Assembly (NCBI GenBank): GCA_024234165.1
Contig: JACKOP010000002.1
Location: 186,001 to 250,000, forward strand
Reading direction: 5' to 3'
Length of the DNA stretch: 64,000 nt
Source of the DNA: Pseudomonadales bacterium
Lineage (GTDB): Bacteria > Pseudomonadota > Gammaproteobacteria > Pseudomonadales > UBA5518
The notes under the pieces: generated by a model
What the model was told of the DNA's origin: nothing
The model's database searches: none
What the model saw: only the letters and a program-made list of their open reading frames with translations
Made by a program: the position numbers and the translations under genes
In this document: piece after piece, positions 27,908-36,888 of the stretch
How the letters are laid out: each line of letters opens with the position of its first letter
How positions within the stretch are numbered: the stretch's first letter is position 1

Positions 27908-29104
27908 ATGAGCTTCGCCACCTTCCGCGCCCGGTACCTGGTACGCTTCTGGGCGCCCATCCCGGCCTTGCTGGCGTTGGGTGTTGCCTCCGCCTACTAC
28001 TTTGCCATTACCGGAACCTTCTGGGCTGTTACTGGCGAATTCACCCGCTGGGGTGGGCACATGGCCGCATGGATGGGCTTCGCTCCGCAGCAATGGAGCT
28101 ATTTTCAACTGATCGGCCTGAACGGCACGCCCATGGATCGAATCGACGGGGTGATGATCATCGGCATGTTCGCCGGTGCGTTGACTGCTGCGCTATGGGC
28201 CAACAACGTGCGGTGGCGCTGGCCAGCCAGCAAGCGTCGACTGGCTCAAGGCCTGGTTGGTGGCATCATGGCCGGCTTTGGCGCACGTCTCGCCATGGGC
28301 TGCAATCTGGCGGCATTTTTCACCGGCATTCCGATGTTTTCGCTGCACGCCTGGGCCTTCATGCTGGCTACGGTGGTCGGCGCGTGGTTCGGCGTCAAGA
28401 TCTGCCTGTTACCTTTTTTGCGTACACCGCTGCGCCTTGATAGTGAACCGAGCGAACTGTTCGCCAATGCCGATGCATTGGCGTCACGGGCGCGTCGACA
28501 GAATCTTCTTGGTATCGGAGTATTTGCGCTGGCCTTGGGTTTTGCCACGTGGCGCTTCAGCGTCTCGCTGCCTCTGGGAATGGCCGCACTCTTTGGCCTG
28601 TTCTTTGGTGCCGTGATCGAACGCGGCCAGGTGTGCTTCACCAGCGCGGCACGCGATCTGTGGACCACCGGTCGTACCCATATCGCCCAGGGGATCCTGC
28701 TGGGCATGACGGTGGCATGTCTCGGCACCTTTGGCGCCATCATGCTGGGCGCCACGCCAAAGATATTCTGGATGGGTCCCAACGCAATTCTCGGTGGGCT
28801 GCTGTTCGGCATCGGCATCGTTCTGGCCGGCGGCTGCGAAACCGGCTGGATGTATCGGGCAATGGAAGGCCAGGTGCACTTCTGGGTGGTGGGCATCGGC
28901 AATGTGACAGGCGGCACCCTGCTCGCAATCTACTGGGACAGACTGGGTGGTCTGCTGGCATTGCCATACCCCAGGATCAATCTGCTGGAGCGCCTCGGCT
29001 CCGGCCCCGGCCTGTTGCTGAGTCTGCTCGGACTGATGCTGAGCATGATCCTGGTGCAACTGAATGCACGGCGCTTTGTCGTGAAGCGGAATGCCGGACA
29101 ATGA
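27908..29104 (+). CDS. yedE: YeeE/YedE family membrane transporter (thiosulfate/selenium-linked)
   Basis: 398-residue polytopic inner-membrane protein with about nine or ten hydrophobic segments arranged as two similar halves. Conserved cysteine motifs are visible: RLAMGCNLAAFF, ERGQVCFTSAARD and LAGGCETGWMYRA. In structurally known TsuA these cysteines pass thiosulfate through the membrane. Its stop overlaps the start of a TusA-like gene (ATGA). The yedE-yedF/tusA pair is a recurrent module linked to thiosulfate uptake or selenium metabolism; which one applies here is open. Confidence 0.87.
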   Translation: MSFATFRARYLVRFWAPIPALLALGVASAYYFAITGTFWAVTGEFTRWGGHMAAWMGFAPQQWSYFQLIGLNGTPMDRIDGVMIIGMFAGALTAALWANNVRWRWPASKRRLAQGLVGGIMAGFGARLAMGCNLAAFFTGIPMFSLHAWAFMLATVVGAWFGVKICLLPFLRTPLRLDSEPSELFANADALASRARRQNLLGIGVFALALGFATWRFSVSLPLGMAALFGLFFGAVIERGQVCFTSAARDLWTTGRTHIAQGILLGMTVACLGTFGAIMLGATPKIFWMGPNAILGGLLFGIGIVLAGGCETGWMYRAMEGQVHFWVVGIGNVTGGTLLAIYWDRLGGLLALPYPRINLLERLGSGPGLLLSLLGLMLSMILVQLNARRFVVKRNAGQ

Positions 29105-29340
29105 AGGAACGAATCGATCTGTCTCTCGATCTGCGCGGTGAGCATTGCCCGTACAACGCAATCGCCACACTCGATGCTCTGGGCAGGATGCAGCCGGGAC
29201 AGGTGCTCGAGGTTGTCACCGACTGCGCCCAATCGCTGAACGGCATCCCCGAGGATGTGCAAACCAGAGGCTATGACTGCCTGGCAGTGGAACAGCACGG
29301 ATCCCTGTTCCGTTTTGTGCTGGGCGTGCCAGCGCTATGA
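29101..29340 (+). CDS. TusA/YedF/SirA-family sulfur carrier-like protein
   Basis: 79-residue protein with the family cysteine-proline motif LRGEHCPYNAIATLDAL near the N-terminus and a two-layer fold ending SLFRFVLGVPAL. The cysteine would carry sulfur (or selenium) delivered by the upstream transporter. ATGA overlap with yedE indicates translational coupling. Last intact gene before the accessory mosaic. Confidence 0.88.
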   Translation: MKERIDLSLDLRGEHCPYNAIATLDALGRMQPGQVLEVVTDCAQSLNGIPEDVQTRGYDCLAVEQHGSLFRFVLGVPAL

Positions 29341-29543
29341 CGCCAAGCATGAAACCCCGCACTGTCTTGCCTCCCAGTTCCACTGGACCCGCTTGACCCG
29401 GTTTTGTGAGAGACCGAACCGGGCCGTGTCGGGCATGTCCGACGGCATAGTCGCCATCTCGCATTCTCTCTGCAAGGCAGGTGCAAAGCACCTTGTTGTA
29501 CCTGTGTACCCTGTGGGCGCGAGGGGCAAAACAACGGTTACAC
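29341..29543. other. Boundary spacer, no gene seen
   Basis: About 200 bases between the tusA-like gene and the 3' end of the DUF1998-like fragment. It contains a small GGTGCAAAGCACC inverted repeat, but no convincing terminator, RNA gene or coding sequence. It marks the change from intact core genes to the rearranged region. Confidence 0.5.
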
Positions 29544-30546
29544 TCATGTTTTAACGAATATTTGCGTATCAGCATCATTTGGGGCAGATACATCAATTGA
29601 TAGTTTTGCGATGACCTTGCCCTGCTGATACGCGTCGAGCCGGAAGTCAAAGAAATGTCGCCTTGCACGTGTTGCGCTTTCAGGGACTTCCCAGAACGAG
29701 AACCCCTGGTCGAGCCGAATGCGGATCGATCTACCTGATGAAAACTCGAGTTCACAGTAGCGACCGTGAGGCCGCGATGCGTGGCTCTTTACCACGGCAT
29801 TAATGCCGCAGAACTCCAGTGCGGATGCCAGAGCAGTGTCTCGATCCTCACTCTTGATCCAGTCGTGCCAAACTTTGCTAGGTAAGTGCGCGACCTTTCC
29901 TGTTCTGTCGAAAGTTTGCCCGTACACGCATACGCGTGTGCCTGAGTCAGTTGTTGCGCGAGAGCAAAGCTCATGCAGTACGGATCCCAATATCGCGCAA
30001 GACACCGGATTGCGTACATATCGGTCCGAGTAAGTGGCCTTGATGAGCGTGTCTGAACCTGTAATAGCTGTTCTGACGGGTTCGCTGCGCTCGCACAGAA
30101 GCTCCCAGAATCGGGCACCGAATTCCGACACTTGGCCATCCAGTTCGCTTCGTAGCTCCAGTTCGACCGCCGATGAAATGCCCTGACGCAATTCTGTAAT
30201 CGTGACGCTACGTGGTTGCTTCGGACGGGCGGCGTGCCCCGCAAGTAACATCGCGCCGGCCGCCGATACACCCCAGTACCGACCAGGAGTCCCGGTGTCG
30301 GAGTCATCCGCCGCCCACAGCATGTGCTCGGTGTTCGACGCAAGGCTGATGACCGGATGGAAGCCACCCTGCATCTGTGCGGGAATTGCCTCCTCAATCA
30401 CGATATCGTTTACCGCGAAGGCCATTAGTCTGTAAAGCGCTTCCTCGTCCAGGCTGGCAGTCGCTCCTTGGGGTAGAACCAGCCTCACTCGGTAGCCACG
30501 CGTCTTCCAACTGGCGACGCGGTTACGTAGGCGCTGCGCGGAGCTG
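29544..30546 (-). pseudogene. C-terminal part of a DUF1998-like helicase-associated protein, split by IS1634 copy A
   Basis: The minus-strand reading continues, across the IS, from the piece at 32431-32944 (DIWELSS joins AQRLRNRVASWKTRGYR). This 330-residue tail is open and clean but I recognise no domain in it; it ends NDADTQIFVKT. Because the upstream piece has a DUF1998-type cysteine cluster, the whole is probably the C-terminal half of a large DNA-processing protein of the kind found in DISARM (DrmB), Dpd or related defence loci. Assignment to a specific system is not possible. The IS duplicated AGCTG at the junction. Confidence 0.5.
30542..30546. repeat. Target-site duplication, left of IS1634 copy A
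   Basis: AGCTG occurs here and again at 32431-32435, directly flanking the element. A 5-bp duplication fits the IS1634 family. Confidence 0.7.
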
Positions 30547-32430
30547 CCCAAGTTCCGCACTTCGTGCCCGGTTTTGGCGGGGTCGCCGCTAGCCACACTC
30601 CATGATTTCAACGACTTGGGCGTGCCGCAAGCCCGATTTCCAGACAATCGTGTTGTGTCACGCCTTAACGTTTTGATGGCTTTAATGGCGGGTTGGCATG
30701 TGATAGCGTTGACACATGTACACGCGCATCACCCGCTCCGGCGGCCGGAGCTACCTGCAACTCGTCGAAGGCTTCCGCACCCAGGCCGGGGTGCGCCAGC
30801 GCGTGGTCGCCAACCTCGGTCGCCCGGATGAGCTGGACGGCAAGAAACTCGATCCACTCATCCACGGCTTGCAGCGTGCGCTCGGTCGCGTGCCGATCTC
30901 GGCACCCGTGCCGGAGTACGACTCGGCACAGGGCGCTGGGCGATGTGCATGCCCTGAATGAACTGTGGTCGAGTCTGGGTTTGGGCGATGCCGTACGTCA
31001 GGCCCTGCGCTCCTCGCGCCGCGCATTCGATGCCGAGGCGATGGTGCGGGCGATGGTGTTCAACCGCCTGTGCACCTGATTCCAAGCTCGGCTGTCTGGA
31101 ATGGCTGGAGACGGTGGCGATCCCGGGCATGCCCGAGGCGGTCTCGCACGATCACCTGCTGCGCACGCTGGATGCGCTGATGGATCGCGCCGGAAGGTCG
31201 AGGCGAAGGTGGCCCAGCTGTTGCGGCCGATGCTCGATCAGCAATTGTCGGTGGTGTTCTACGATCTGACCACGGTGCGCATCCACGGCGAGGGCCATGT
31301 TCCCGAGGATGTACGTGCCTATGGCATGAACAAGGAAACTGGCGGCATCGCCCGGCAGTTCGTGCTGGGCGTGGTGCAGTCGGCCGAGGGTTTGCCGCTG
31401 ATGCACACCGTGCATGCCGGCAACGTTGCCGAGACCGCCACCCTCAAGGCCATGCTCGAACAGGTGCTGGCGCGCTTCCCGGTCGAGCGGGTGATCCCGG
31501 TCGCCGACCGCGGTCTGCTCAGTCTGGACAACATCGCCCAGATCGGCGAGCTGGCCCGGCAGACCGAGCGCAAGTTGCAGTTCATCTGGCGGTGCCGGCA
31601 CGGCGCTACGCAGAGCTGGGCGGCACGCTCGATGCGATGAGCTTCGGCGAGGGTCTGGCCGAAGGCCGCTTCGCCGAGCACCGGCTGGTGGTCGCGCACG
31701 ATCCGACCCGAGCGGCCGAGCAGACGGCCAGCCGCCACCAACGCATCGCCGAACTGGAAGCCTTCGCCGACCAGCTTGTCGCCAAGCTCGACGCGCAGGA
31801 CAAAGGCCTCACCGAACGCGGCCGCAAGGCCAGCGACCGCGGTGCCTACAGCCGCTTCCAGCAAGCCGTTGCCGAGGCCGAGTTGACTCGCTTCGTGAAG
31901 CCGCAATACCACGCCGAGCGCTTCAGCTATACCCTCGACGAGGCGGCCATCGCACGCGCGGAGACCTTCGACGGCAAGCTGGTACTGCTGACCAATGTCG
32001 AGGACTTTACAGCCGCGCAGATCGTCGAGCGCTACAAGAGCACAGCCGACATCGAGCGCGGCTTCCGGGTGCTCAAGAGCGACCTTGCGATTGCACCGGT
32101 GTACCACCGCCTCCCGGATCGCATCCGCGCGCACGCGCTGATCTGCTTCCTGGCGCTGCTGCTGTATCGGGTGATGCGCATGCGCTTGAAGCAGCACGGC
32201 AGCGTCCACAGCCCGAAGACCGCGCTGGAGCTGCTGCGGCGAATCCAGCAGCACCGCGTCACTATCGGCACGCAACACCTGACCGGTATTGGCAAGATCA
32301 CACCCCAGCAACTCCAACTCTTCGAGGCCTTGACCGTCAAAGCACCCGCCTGAAGCGCTTGTTGTGGCATTTTTGACTTACGTCACCAAGTCAAATCAAA
32401 CACTTGCGTGATTAGCTGCGGAACTTGGGG
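30547..32430 (+). mobile_element. IS1634-family insertion sequence, copy A
   Basis: 1.88-kb element. The left end reads CCCAAGTTCCGCA and the right end TGCGGAACTTGGGG, an inverted repeat of 13-14 bp. The same ends bound copy B at 57.7-59.6 kb. It interrupts the DUF1998-like gene and is flanked by AGCTG duplications. Its single transposase gene is broken (separate entry). Confidence 0.88.
30716..32353 (+). pseudogene. IS1634-family transposase, copy A, frameshifted
   Basis: Starts MYTRITRSGGRSYLQLVEGF and ends LFEALTVKAPA; about 545 residues when the frame is restored. DDE-transposase features are visible (FYDLTTVRIHGEG, VADRGLLSLDN, and a C-terminal ADIERGFRVLKSDL block with the YHRLPDRIRAHALICFLALL signature). 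Frame breaks lie near 30935, 31075 (TGA in TGCACCTGA), 31192 and 31586. The last, TTCATCTGGCGG, is shared with copy B and would be repaired by CCTGG. As written it cannot make a full transposase. Confidence 0.85.
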
Positions 32431-32944
32431 AGCTGAGTTCCCATATATCGGGCTCGCCCTGCAGGTACACCGCGATCTCGTCGTGAACACCCCTGGCGAG
32501 TTCACGTTCGACCGCTTCTAGGATCGGGGCGGTTTCTGCGACTGTGCTCGAGCCGAAGATGCGACTCTCTTTAGGGACGCTCAGCTGAGTGAGCCATGTG
32601 GGGTTTATCCATGCTAGTGCCGCGTTTCGATCCAGCCGGTCGGCCTCAAAGCGGGTATCGAATCCGAGTAAACATTTCTGGCAGGCGTGCTGGCAGGTGC
32701 AGGTCAACGTTGTTGATGACGCGATGCCAAAGCGAGGGGTCGTTGACGCGGCTAGCCGCTTGGGATGTGTAGCCGCCGCTTCCTAGGTCAAAGACTTGAA
32801 TCACGCTCGCAGCCTGTCCCATTTGCTGGATGGGTTTGCTATCGCAGCCCAGTTCCTCGCTCTGAATACCCAGTTCGGTCGCAATGGCGTTTCGTAAGGC
32901 GACTGCGATGGAGTACGCTGTGACCGAATCGTTCAACCAGACTG
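32431..32944 (-). pseudogene. DUF1998-like domain fragment (upstream piece)
   Basis: Minus-strand reading shows AVALRNAIATELGIQSEEL and IQVFDLGSGGYTSQAASRV, resembling the FDxxPGGxGY part of DUF1998. After one single-base frame slip near 32700 comes the cysteine cluster CTCQHACQKCLLGFDTRF, followed by EADRLDRNAALAWI. Upstream it ends abruptly at 32945, where the ExeA-type element begins. It is therefore a truncated C-terminal fragment continuing at 29544-30546. DUF1998 proteins include DrmB of DISARM and several defence helicases. Family is inferred from motif layout only. Confidence 0.5.
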
Positions 32945-33119
32945 AGCATGACCACGGTAATCGATGGCGAGCTGATCACGCTTTCTGATGGTCTGCAGCC
33001 GTGATGTGATATTGCGAGGTGTCCGGCATTGGCGCTGCCGGTGTCGACCGCGTTTTGGGTGCGACGCAACCGCAGCGCCCGGCGGCTGCGAGGCGCTGTG
33101 GCGACGGTCTGACGATGGC

Positions 33120-33356
33120 TCAGAAGACCGGGTCGGACGGCTCGTCGGGGATTGTGAGGGGCAGTTCGAGCTGGGTGCGCTCGGCGCGCTGGGCGGCGTA
33201 CTCAGCGGCGGTGTGGCGATGGTGGCGACGGATCTGCACGAAGTAGCGCGACTCGAAGGCGCGGATCACCTCGTAGAGGAAGTCGAGGATGTGTGCCGCG
33301 CCCTCGTCGCTGAGCTGCTCGGGGAATTCGATGGGGTGGTGCCGGGACGATTTCAT
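33120..33356 (-). CDS. Small conserved protein downstream of ExeA-like ATPase
   Basis: 78 residues, starting MKSSRHHPIEFPEQLSDEG and ending LPLTIPDEPSDPVF, with an aromatic helix DFLYEVIRAFESRYFVQIRR. No family recognised. It directly follows the ATPase reading frame. In copy B the same gene is interrupted by IS1634 at codon 21 (GAA|HILDF). Its constant association with the ATPase suggests a shared role in the mobile element. Confidence 0.6.
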   Translation of the reverse strand: MKSSRHHPIEFPEQLSDEGAAHILDFLYEVIRAFESRYFVQIRRHHRHTAAEYAAQRAERTQLELPLTIPDEPSDPVF

Positions 33357-33366
33357 GGTTGCCGGC

Positions 33367-34072
33367 TCAAGCGCTGGTGAGCCGGGTACGGCGTGTGCTG
33401 GCGGGTTGGCCCGGGGGCGTGAACACATCGAGGTACAGCTTCTCGTCGAGTTGCAGGAGTTCGCGCTGCGCGGCGCCGGCGAGCAGCTCTGCGGCCATGG
33501 TGGTGAGCGCGCGGTAGTTGCCCATGGCGTGGTCGCAGACGGTGTGCATCAGCTCGGGTGTCATCAGAGCGGGGGCGCCGGCGCTCGCGAGCAGGTGCTT
33601 CAGGCAGGCCAGCAATTCCTCGCGGCTGGCGTACTCCAGCGAGAGGCGTGCGCGGATGCGCGAACCGAGCGGCAGGAGTTCGTCGCGGCGCAGCAACTCG
33701 TTCAGGCGCTGGTCGCCGGCGAGCACGACGCTCAGCAGGCTGCGCGAGTCGAAGTGCGCCGAGGCGAGCAGGCGCAACTCCGAGAGCACGAGCGGGGCGA
33801 CCTGTTGCGCCTCGTCGATCAGCAGCACGGGGCGAAGCCGCGTGCTCTCCAGATGGGCGATCCAGCGGGTGCGCAGGGCCTTGAAGCCCATCCAGCGGTT
33901 GTGCGGGCGCAGCTCCACGGCGAACAGATCACCGAGCTCGCGGTAGAAGTCGGCGAGGTTGGCGCTCGGGTGCGTGAGTGCGGCGACGGTCAGATTCGGC
34001 ACGGGGGCGAGGCGCTCGGCGATCAGGCGCAGCGCCACGCTCTTGCCCGTACCGACGTCGCCGCTGAGGCGA
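33367..34072 (-). pseudogene. ExeA/TniB-like AAA+ ATPase, N-terminally truncated (copy A)
   Basis: Begins inside the P-loop, SGDVGTGKSVALRLIAERL, and is then open to a normal stop. Walker B is VLLIDEAQQV, followed by AGDQRLNELLRR and the AMGNYRALTTMAAELL lid. The missing 55 or so N-terminal residues are present in copy B at 56763 (MNKQLLALYGLKWNPF). Such AAA_22/ExeA-like ATPases act as target-selection partners of DDE transposases, but none is adjacent. Copy A has the better C-terminal half. Confidence 0.75.
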
Positions 34073-34748
34073 CGTCGAGTCGCGGATCGGCAAGATGGGA
34101 CTCGATGCAGTCGAGCAGACGCAGCCGGCGCAGCTCGCTGCGTCGCAGTGTCGCGTCGGCACCCTCGGCGGTGTCGGGCACAAGCCCGCTGGTCAGCCTC
34201 AGCAGTGCATCGACCAGCCCGGCACGCTGGGTATCGGTGATCACATTGCGCTGTCGCCAGACCGACACGACGAAGTCCCTGACGATGCGTGCCTGCCCGC
34301 AGTCGGTGCGTATCGGGGCGGCGAAGCGCGTGCCCGGATCTCCCAGGTGGCGTCCCAGCAACCGTTTGGGTATGCGCACGTTGATCAGCCAAGAACCGGG
34401 CTCGAGACTGCGCCAATGCGGCATCTCACTGTCCAGGACCACCATCTGGCCAGCCTGCGCGCACAACTCCTGGTCGCATTGCCCCACGCGGAACCCGCCG
34501 CGCAGCTGCAACGGCAGGTACCATGACTCGGGCGCCTGCGGACTCGGCTGTGCGACCACCATTCGCTGGGCCGAGCCGGAGCGGATCTCGGCGAACTCGA
34601 TATCCGCTAGCGACCAGCTGTGATAACGGGTTCGGAACGGCCCGGAGGCAAGATCGGCCGTGATCGTCACCCCGGGATAACGTCGGCCCAGAAAGCACTG
34701 CCATTGCGAGGCATCGATCCACTCTCCACGACTCGAATCGGCAACCAT
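34073..34748 (-). pseudogene. AraC-family transcriptional regulator, HTH lost
   Basis: About 220 residues remain. The N-terminal AraC-binding-like ligand domain is visible (ASGPFRTRYHSWSLADIEFAE, LCAQAGQMVVLDSEMPH). The protein breaks off just where the AraC helix-turn-helix should begin (RLLDCIESHLADPRLDVAS), because the ExeA element is joined there. It would not bind DNA. Its former target is unknown; it is followed on the same strand, upstream, by a VOC-fold gene. Confidence 0.75.
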
Positions 34749-34798
34749 GTTCCGGATACCTGTGCGCCTGGAATGCACTCACGTTAGCCGCAAGACGA

Positions 34799-35257
34799 TC
34801 AGCCTGTCGATGCCTTGGGCTCGATGTGCGCCAGCGAGACCCCGAATCCGCACTGTGCCGCCGTTCCGAGCACGAACTCCCGGTACCGGCGGAACAGTCC
34901 GCCCAGATGCGCATCGATCTCCGCCTGGCTGTAATCCAGCGCGTGCTGACAGGCGACGCCGCAGGCAGTTGCCCGCTCGAGCGCCGACTCGGCATCGTCC
35001 GTATCGAAGTAGACGTTCATGACTCCCTCGCCGTGCCGAGCCAGAAAGCCCGACACCGCGCTGTCGTGCTCGCGCCCGGGCAACGGGGCACACAGTTCGA
35101 TGCCTACGCTCCAGGCAATGGCAACGGCGATGCCGAATGGCGCCCCGGTCCAGTTCGCATCGCAAAACTCGGCACCCAGGAGGTCATGGTAATAACGCCT
35201 GGCGGCTTCGATATCCCGCACCGCCACGATGATCCGGTTGATTCCCCTGACGCTCAT
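34799..35257 (-). CDS. VOC-superfamily (glyoxalase/dioxygenase-fold) protein
   Basis: 152 residues with paired beta-alpha-beta-beta-beta modules: GINRIIVAVRDIEAARRYYHDLLGAEF at the N-terminus and GEGVMNVYFDTDDAESALERA in the second half. The glyoxalase metal ligands are only partly recognisable. The ATG at 35257 is preceded by AGGAGG at good spacing. Likely a lyase, dioxygenase or binding protein; substrate unknown. Intact, between the AraC fragment and a palindromic element. Confidence 0.75.
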   Translation of the reverse strand: MSVRGINRIIVAVRDIEAARRYYHDLLGAEFCDANWTGAPFGIAVAIAWSVGIELCAPLPGREHDSAVSGFLARHGEGVMNVYFDTDDAESALERATACGVACQHALDYSQAEIDAHLGGLFRRYREFVLGTAAQCGFGVSLAHIEPKASTG

Positions 35258-35408
35258 CAGCCCCTCCTGCTCCGGTTGTCGCGGGCGGGTGAGCACCCAC
35301 CTGCAGCTGCTGTAGATAGTAGGTACGCAACCCTCCACTTGCCATTGCAGGAGCGACCGAAAATTGTTGTGGATGTGCACAGACATCCGCCCAGTAGGGC
35401 GACCTTCA
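35258..35408. other. Intergenic, VOC gene promoter region
   Basis: No gene seen. This stretch must contain the promoter for the minus-strand VOC gene. It ends at the left arm of the palindromic element. Confidence 0.4.
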
Positions 35409-35580
35409 GAGGGTGTCGCAAAACGCTGCGCAGCGTGTGACGATACCTTTACATCGGGGGGCGTGCGCCGCAGGGATGCGGCGCTGGGGCCTACAGGGAT
35501 GTATTTACGGCGTCCCACCGGTGTGAAGGTATCGTCGCGCGCTGCCCACATCGACGGCAGGAGACTTTTGCGACAGCCTC
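35409..35580. mobile_element. 172-bp MITE-like palindromic element
   Basis: Terminal inverted repeats start GAGGGTGTCGCAAAA and (reverse complement of the right end) GAGGCTGTCGCAAAA. Inner arms also pair (CGATACCTTTACA / TGTGAAGGTATCG). TTCA flanks both sides (35405-35408 and 35580-35583 region), as expected for a target duplication. It is too short to encode a protein. The ends resemble those of IS5/IS1182-type elements. The 6.4-kb duplicated unit B starts inside this element. Confidence 0.65.
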
Positions 35581-35664
35581 TTCAACCCGGCGGGATTTCG
35601 CCACCATCGCCCGCAGCGTCGGTATGAATGGCGACCTACGATCCGTGTCCAGCCGTGCCTGCAG

Positions 35665-36549
35665 TCACCAGCCCATGCGTTCTACGGCATCCGCAACGGC
35701 GAGCAGGCGTTCGGCTTGCGCCACGTGCAGGTTCTCGACCAGGCGATTTCTCACCACGACCACTGCGCTGCCACGCAGCTGGGCGTCCTGCCAGGCGGCA
35801 ATGATTTCATGCGCCTCGGCCAACTCCCTCGCCGCCGGTGCGAACACCTCGTTTGCCGTCGCCAGCTGGCCGGGATGGATCAGTGTCTTGCCGTCGAAAC
35901 CGAGATCGCGCCCCTGTACACACGCGGCGTGCAGGCCAGGCGCATCGTGCAGCTCGAGATGCACGCCATCGAGAATGTCGATGCCATGGGCACGTGCAGC
36001 AAGCACGCATTGACCAAGCGCCGGCAGGAATCCCAGCCGTTCCGGCGTATGCCGCACGCGCAGTTCGCGTGCCAGATCCGAGGTACCCATGAGGATTCCA
36101 GCCAGCCGCGGATGGGCGCCGGCGATCGAGTCGATGGCAAGAATGCCGCGTGCGGTTTCCGCCATGCACCACAGGCGCAATCCGTCTGCCACTCCCGCTC
36201 GTTCGAGTAGCTGCACGGCCTGCAGGACGTCTTCAGCCGACGAGACCTTGGGCAGCACGAGGCCATCGGCTCCCGCATTGGCGAAGGCACGCAGATCGTC
36301 GCCCCCCCATTCGGTATCCAGCCCGTTGACGCGCACCAGCAACTCACGCGCGCCATAACCACCCGTGTCGAGCGCCGCCATGATCTGCCCGCGAGCCTCG
36401 ACTTTTGCAGCCGGCGCGACCGCATCCTCGAGATCGAGGATCAGCACGTCAGCGGGCAATTCACGCGCCTTGGCCAGAGCGCGCTGGTTCGATCCCGGCA
36501 TATAGAGCGCCGAACGGCGCGGTCGAAACGGCCTATCTGATTCACTCAT
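35665..36549 (-). CDS. HpcH/HpaI aldolase / citrate lyase beta-subunit (CitE)-like protein
   Basis: 294-residue CitE-family lyase. It starts near RPRRSALYMPGSNQRALAKA. The acidic metal/CoA-site motifs are DVLILDLEDAVAPAAK and VLPKVSSAEDVLQAV, with MAETARGILAIDSIAGAHP and FDGKTLIHPGQLATANEVF at the C-terminal end. Stand-alone CitE-like enzymes cleave or hydrolyse malyl-CoA or citramalyl-CoA-type substrates. The usual partner genes of citrate lyase are absent. A frameshifted copy lies in unit B. Confidence 0.87.
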   Translation of the reverse strand: MSESDRPFRPRRSALYMPGSNQRALAKARELPADVLILDLEDAVAPAAKVEARGQIMAALDTGGYGARELLVRVNGLDTEWGGDDLRAFANAGADGLVLPKVSSAEDVLQAVQLLERAGVADGLRLWCMAETARGILAIDSIAGAHPRLAGILMGTSDLARELRVRHTPERLGFLPALGQCVLAARAHGIDILDGVHLELHDAPGLHAACVQGRDLGFDGKTLIHPGQLATANEVFAPAARELAEAHEIIAAWQDAQLRGSAVVVVRNRLVENLHVAQAERLLAVADAVERMGW

Positions 36550-36582
36550 TCCGTGCACCCCCACTCACCAGTCTCGCTGCGT

Positions 36583-36888
36583 TCAGGCTCCAGATGCCTC
36601 GGTCCGATACACGTGGCAGCTTTCCGGCAAAACCATCACGTCGACGGCTTCCTCGAGCAGGCTGCTCATCAGTTTTTTCTGCTCGTGGACACAGCCACTG
36701 CTGAAACAAAGCAACGATCCACTGCCACCGACCCGGTCGACCAGCACCTCCTCGACCCGACGCGCCACCGCCTCGCCCGGGTCGATGATGCGCACGCCCG
36801 AGCCCACCAGATCCTGAATCGCTGCAGCAAGGAAGGGAAAATGCGTACAACCAAGCACGATCGTGTCCGCCCCTGCCGCCAGCATCAA
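36583..36888 (-). pseudogene. murI: Glutamate racemase, C-terminal fragment (copy A)
   Basis: About 100 residues. They include the second catalytic cysteine motif GADTIVLGCTHFPFLAAAIQ and GVRIIDPGEAVARRVEEVL, which are diagnostic of MurI. The N-terminal two thirds is missing; upstream, from about 36888, the DNA is an IS66 transposase fragment on the opposite strand. murI makes D-glutamate for peptidoglycan and is essential, so a complete copy must exist elsewhere. Repeated in unit B. Confidence 0.8.

Larger units (their letters stand above)
32945..34072 (-). mobile_element. ExeA-ATPase element, truncated copy A
   Basis: About 1.13 kb matching, in inverted orientation, 56.93-57.68 plus 59.57-59.92 kb. 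It carries the C-terminal part of an ExeA-like ATPase, a 78-residue ORF and a noncoding end. The outer end (TGAGCATGACCACGG on the plus strand) is the last base shared with copy B; here it abuts the DUF1998 fragment, in copy B the reverse transcriptase. The inner end stops mid-gene at GACGTCGCCGCTGA and joins an AraC-type regulator fragment that has its own GACGTCG repeat, suggesting a microhomology join. Confidence 0.7.
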
